Shown here one piece after another: positions 3,520-5,579 of a stretch of DNA of 5,579 bases (position 1 is the stretch's first letter; each line of letters begins with the position of its first letter). The DNA comes from Candidatus Aminicenantota bacterium (GTDB taxonomy: Bacteria; Acidobacteriota; Aminicenantia; Aminicenantales; Aminicenantaceae). The stretch spans positions 1 to 5,579 of the forward strand of contig DAOUSP010000093.1 of NCBI GenBank assembly GCA_030627155.1. The letters are read 5' to 3'. Under the pieces are notes generated by a model. That model made no database searches. It saw nothing but the letters and a program-made list of their open reading frames with translations, and had not been told where the DNA came from. A program made the position numbers and the translations under genes.

Positions 3520-5484
3520 ATGCATGTGAAGTGTCGGATTGCCTGGGTCCTTTTTATTTTGCTTATTCTGGGAAGTTGCCAAAAATCACATCAAAATGAT
3601 TTTCAGTTGTATCGATTTATTGACCATTTAAAAGAAGAAAACATCCAGCATTCCCCTTTCTTTCAGATTCAAGATAAAAAAGAAGTCGGGAAAATAATAT
3701 TCCCTAAAAAGTCATTTCCAATGCAAGATTTAGGAGTTGGGGAGAATCCTTATGAGCTCAAAAGAAAGTTAAGAGTCGGAGGAATAGAAAGGAATGTTCT
3801 TTTTGCTCCTCCGAAAAGTCAATTCAGCTACATATTAGATATATCACAGGATTCGATCTTAGAATTTGGGATTGGTATTATTAGGGAAAAAGATTCAGTG
3901 GAAATTCAAAGAAATACCTTGAGTAAGGAAAATGGCGTCAATTTCCGTATTGTGCTCGAAATCAATGGAAGGAAAAAGACGATTTTTCAAGAATACCTTC
4001 CCTCACCTCCTAAAGAAGAAGAGCCGTCTTTATCTTTTTCTACGCATACGATTGATCTTCCCTATAAGCATAAAAAAGCCCGTGTGATATTTATAACCAA
4101 GGGAGGGCCAAAAAATATTTCCTTTTGGGCTAATCCAGTCATATATAGGAAAGGAAAGAATGTCTGTAATGTTGTTTTAATTTCCCTTGATACACTCAGG
4201 GCGGATCATTTGGGATGTTACGGCTACAAAAGGCCAACAAGCCCTAATATCGATTCATTAGCTCTTGAGGGCATGCAGTTCTTGAATGTCTATGCCCAAT
4301 CCCCATGGACCTTGCCATCTCATGTATCTCTTTTTACTTCTCTAAATAATATTAATCATCAGGTGTATTATGATGACGAAAAAATGGATCCATCTCTTAT
4401 AACAATGGCTGATGTCCTGCGGAAAAACCAATTTTTTTGTTCGGCGATCACTGGTGGAGGGTTTGTTAGCGCGGTTTATGGGTTTTCCAAAGGATTTGAC
4501 ACGTATAATGAAGCGGCAGGAGGAGTCTTTCAGCAAAATGCAGCTGAGCTTACAAGCAAGGCTGTTTCTGAATGGCTCGATAAAAATAGCGGAAAAAACT
4601 TTTTTCTTTTTATTCATACATACCAACCTCACAATCCTTATGCATGCCCTTATCCCTACAAATCCATGTTTCTTGAAGAAGGAGCAAAATGGACCCATAT
4701 TGATTTACTGAACCATTTGGGAGGAAAACCTTTTCTTTTTAAGAGTCTTTCTGGAGAGGAACGCCAAAATGTCATAAGTCTCTATGATGGAGAGATCCGT
4801 TATACAGACGAGATGCTCATTGGGCCCCTTTTAAAGAAGCTCAAGGAGTTAGACATTTATGACCAAACTATGATTATCTTGACAAGCGACCATGGAGAAG
4901 AATTTTATGAACATAATAGCTGGGGGCACGGGCATAACCTTTATGATGAATCTCTGAAAGTTCCTCTTGTTGTTAAATTTCCAGGTTCCAGGTTTAAAGG
5001 AAAAAAAATTTCAAGCATTGTACGCCTGGTTGATATTTTTCCTACGGTTTTAGATGAGCTCGGAATCAATGCTTCAGATTTAAACTTAGATGGGGAAAGC
5101 TTGTTTCCTGTGATAGAGGAAAAAGAAGAAAATGACAGGACTTTTTTAGCTGATATAGGGGGAAATTTATTGAATTCCCATATACCACAAAAAATAGCAA
5201 TGAATTCAGGAAAAGATAAGCTTATCCTGAACAAAAAATTCACTAAAGAAGATTTGGCTTTTTTCATTTATCCTCCGCCACACATGCCTCCTTTAGAATT
5301 ATATGACTTGGGAAAAGACCCTTTTGAAAAAAAGAATATCATTGAGGATAAATCCTACCTTGTAAAACAGCTTGTCAGGAATATAAATGAAATATATAGT
5401 AAGCCGGGGAAAAGAAAAACAGGGAAGCCTGAAATCGATGAAAAATTAAAGGAACAATTGAAAGCTTTAGGATATATTCGTTAG
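3520..5484 (+). CDS. Sulfatase-like AlkP-superfamily lipoprotein with Thr nucleophile
   Basis: A 654-residue predicted lipoprotein: basic start, hydrophobic segment (about 8-18) and lipobox LGSC with Cys20, so it should be lipid-anchored outside the cytoplasm. Residues about 21-215 form a beta-rich, unassigned N-terminal region (for example FSYILDISQDSILEFGIGI, 102-120). The catalytic domain runs from about 216: LISLDTLRADHLGCYGY (220-236) with metal ligand Asp224, SPWTLPSHVSLFTS (261-274), HTYQPHNPY (366-374), SDHGEEF (456-462), WGHGHNLYDE (468-477), LVDIFPTVLDELGI (503-516) and ELYDLGKDPFEKKN (593-606). In true sulfatases the second motif is C/S-x-P-x-R with formylglycine; here it is Thr264-L-P-S-His268. 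Metal ligands remain, so activity is likely, perhaps as a phosphodiesterase or phospho-group transferase like LtaS or EptA-type enzymes, which use Thr. The substrate is unknown. TGGAG lies 8 bases before the ATG. It could be co-transcribed with the gene starting at 5512. Confidence 0.88.
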   Translation: MHVKCRIAWVLFILLILGSCQKSHQNDFQLYRFIDHLKEENIQHSPFFQIQDKKEVGKIIFPKKSFPMQDLGVGENPYELKRKLRVGGIERNVLFAPPKSQFSYILDISQDSILEFGIGIIREKDSVEIQRNTLSKENGVNFRIVLEINGRKKTIFQEYLPSPPKEEEPSLSFSTHTIDLPYKHKKARVIFITKGGPKNISFWANPVIYRKGKNVCNVVLISLDTLRADHLGCYGYKRPTSPNIDSLALEGMQFLNVYAQSPWTLPSHVSLFTSLNNINHQVYYDDEKMDPSLITMADVLRKNQFFCSAITGGGFVSAVYGFSKGFDTYNEAAGGVFQQNAAELTSKAVSEWLDKNSGKNFFLFIHTYQPHNPYACPYPYKSMFLEEGAKWTHIDLLNHLGGKPFLFKSLSGEERQNVISLYDGEIRYTDEMLIGPLLKKLKELDIYDQTMIILTSDHGEEFYEHNSWGHGHNLYDESLKVPLVVKFPGSRFKGKKISSIVRLVDIFPTVLDELGINASDLNLDGESLFPVIEEKEENDRTFLADIGGNLLNSHIPQKIAMNSGKDKLILNKKFTKEDLAFFIYPPPHMPPLELYDLGKDPFEKKNIIEDKSYLVKQLVRNINEIYSKPGKRKTGKPEIDEKLKEQLKALGYIR

Positions 5485-5511
5485 AAATGAATTTATTAGA
5501 AAGGCAGGTCC

Positions 5512-5579
5512 ATGAGTCATTTTCTTGAAATTAAATGCTTAGAAAAGGAAGAGGAAAAAAGAATCCTTGCAGAAATTGA
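5512..5579 (+). CDS. Unidentified protein, 5' end only
   Basis: ATG at 5512 opens a frame that stays open to the window edge, giving 22 full codons that begin MSHFLEIKCLEKEEEK and go on as RILAEI. AAAGG (5500-5504) is 7 bases before the ATG. It begins 27 bases after the stop of the lipoprotein enzyme on the same strand, so an operon is plausible. The alternating hydrophobic strand LEIKCL followed by a charged helix would fit several folds (for example a PrmA-type methyltransferase N-terminus or a CYTH domain), but the piece is too short to name. Confidence 0.6.
   Translation, partial: MSHFLEIKCLEKEEEKRILAEI

Noticed and set aside
3498..3599. 33-codon frame from ATG 3498 overlapping the start of the lipoprotein gene in another frame
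   Set aside because: It has no ribosome site (AATTAAA before the ATG), and the overlapping frame at 3520 has a proper signal peptide and TGGAG. Treated as chance.
4342..4711. Open frames on both strands inside the lipoprotein gene
   Set aside because: They lie wholly within a clearly conserved catalytic domain, have no ribosome sites and show no family motifs; they are shadow frames.

Overview
This is an AT-rich bacterial window (roughly 40% GC by eye, not counted) that uses the standard code: TAA, TAG and TGA all end genes. Gene packing is tight. The large AlkP-superfamily protein has a lipoprotein signal, which would suit a Gram-negative-type or other lipoprotein-rich bacterium. The sequence alone does not fix the phylum; an uncultured lineage is possible. 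Everything on the left side looks like core metabolism and translation housekeeping. No transposase, phage gene, CRISPR array, tRNA or rRNA was seen.

Layout. (1) Positions 1-1979, plus strand: a tight run of four genes. It begins with the 3' end of an aconitase-family large subunit (LeuC type), followed by its small subunit (LeuD type), tsaB and rimI. Gaps are 1, 6 and about 10 nt, so they are probably co-transcribed. (2) Positions 1976-3260, minus strand: truA, preceded in its own direction by a small LOG/SLOG-fold (TIGR00725-like) gene. rimI and truA converge and their stop codons share one TTAA. (3) Positions 3261-3519: a 259-bp divergent intergenic region. It holds a tandemly duplicated leader of the LOG gene, a decaying heptanucleotide repeat, a purine/G-rich tract, a candidate 14-codon leader peptide and a candidate promoter. 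(4) Positions 3520-5484, plus strand: a 654-residue predicted lipoprotein of the sulfatase/alkaline phosphatase superfamily, with Thr where sulfatases carry the formylglycine Cys/Ser. (5) From 5512 a further plus-strand gene starts and runs off the window.

How the genes relate. The LeuC/LeuD pair forms one hydro-lyase, probably isopropylmalate isomerase, though the small-subunit specificity loop is unusual. TsaB (t6A at tRNA position 37) and TruA (pseudouridine at 38-40) both modify the tRNA anticodon arm. RimI is a protein N-terminal acetyltransferase often found beside TsaB. The lipoprotein enzyme would act outside the cytoplasm on an unknown phospho- or sulfo-ester.

No clearly new multi-gene system is visible. 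The points most worth a second look are the intergenic region upstream of the lipoprotein enzyme, the Thr active site of that enzyme, the start codon of rimI and the substrate of the LeuCD pair.
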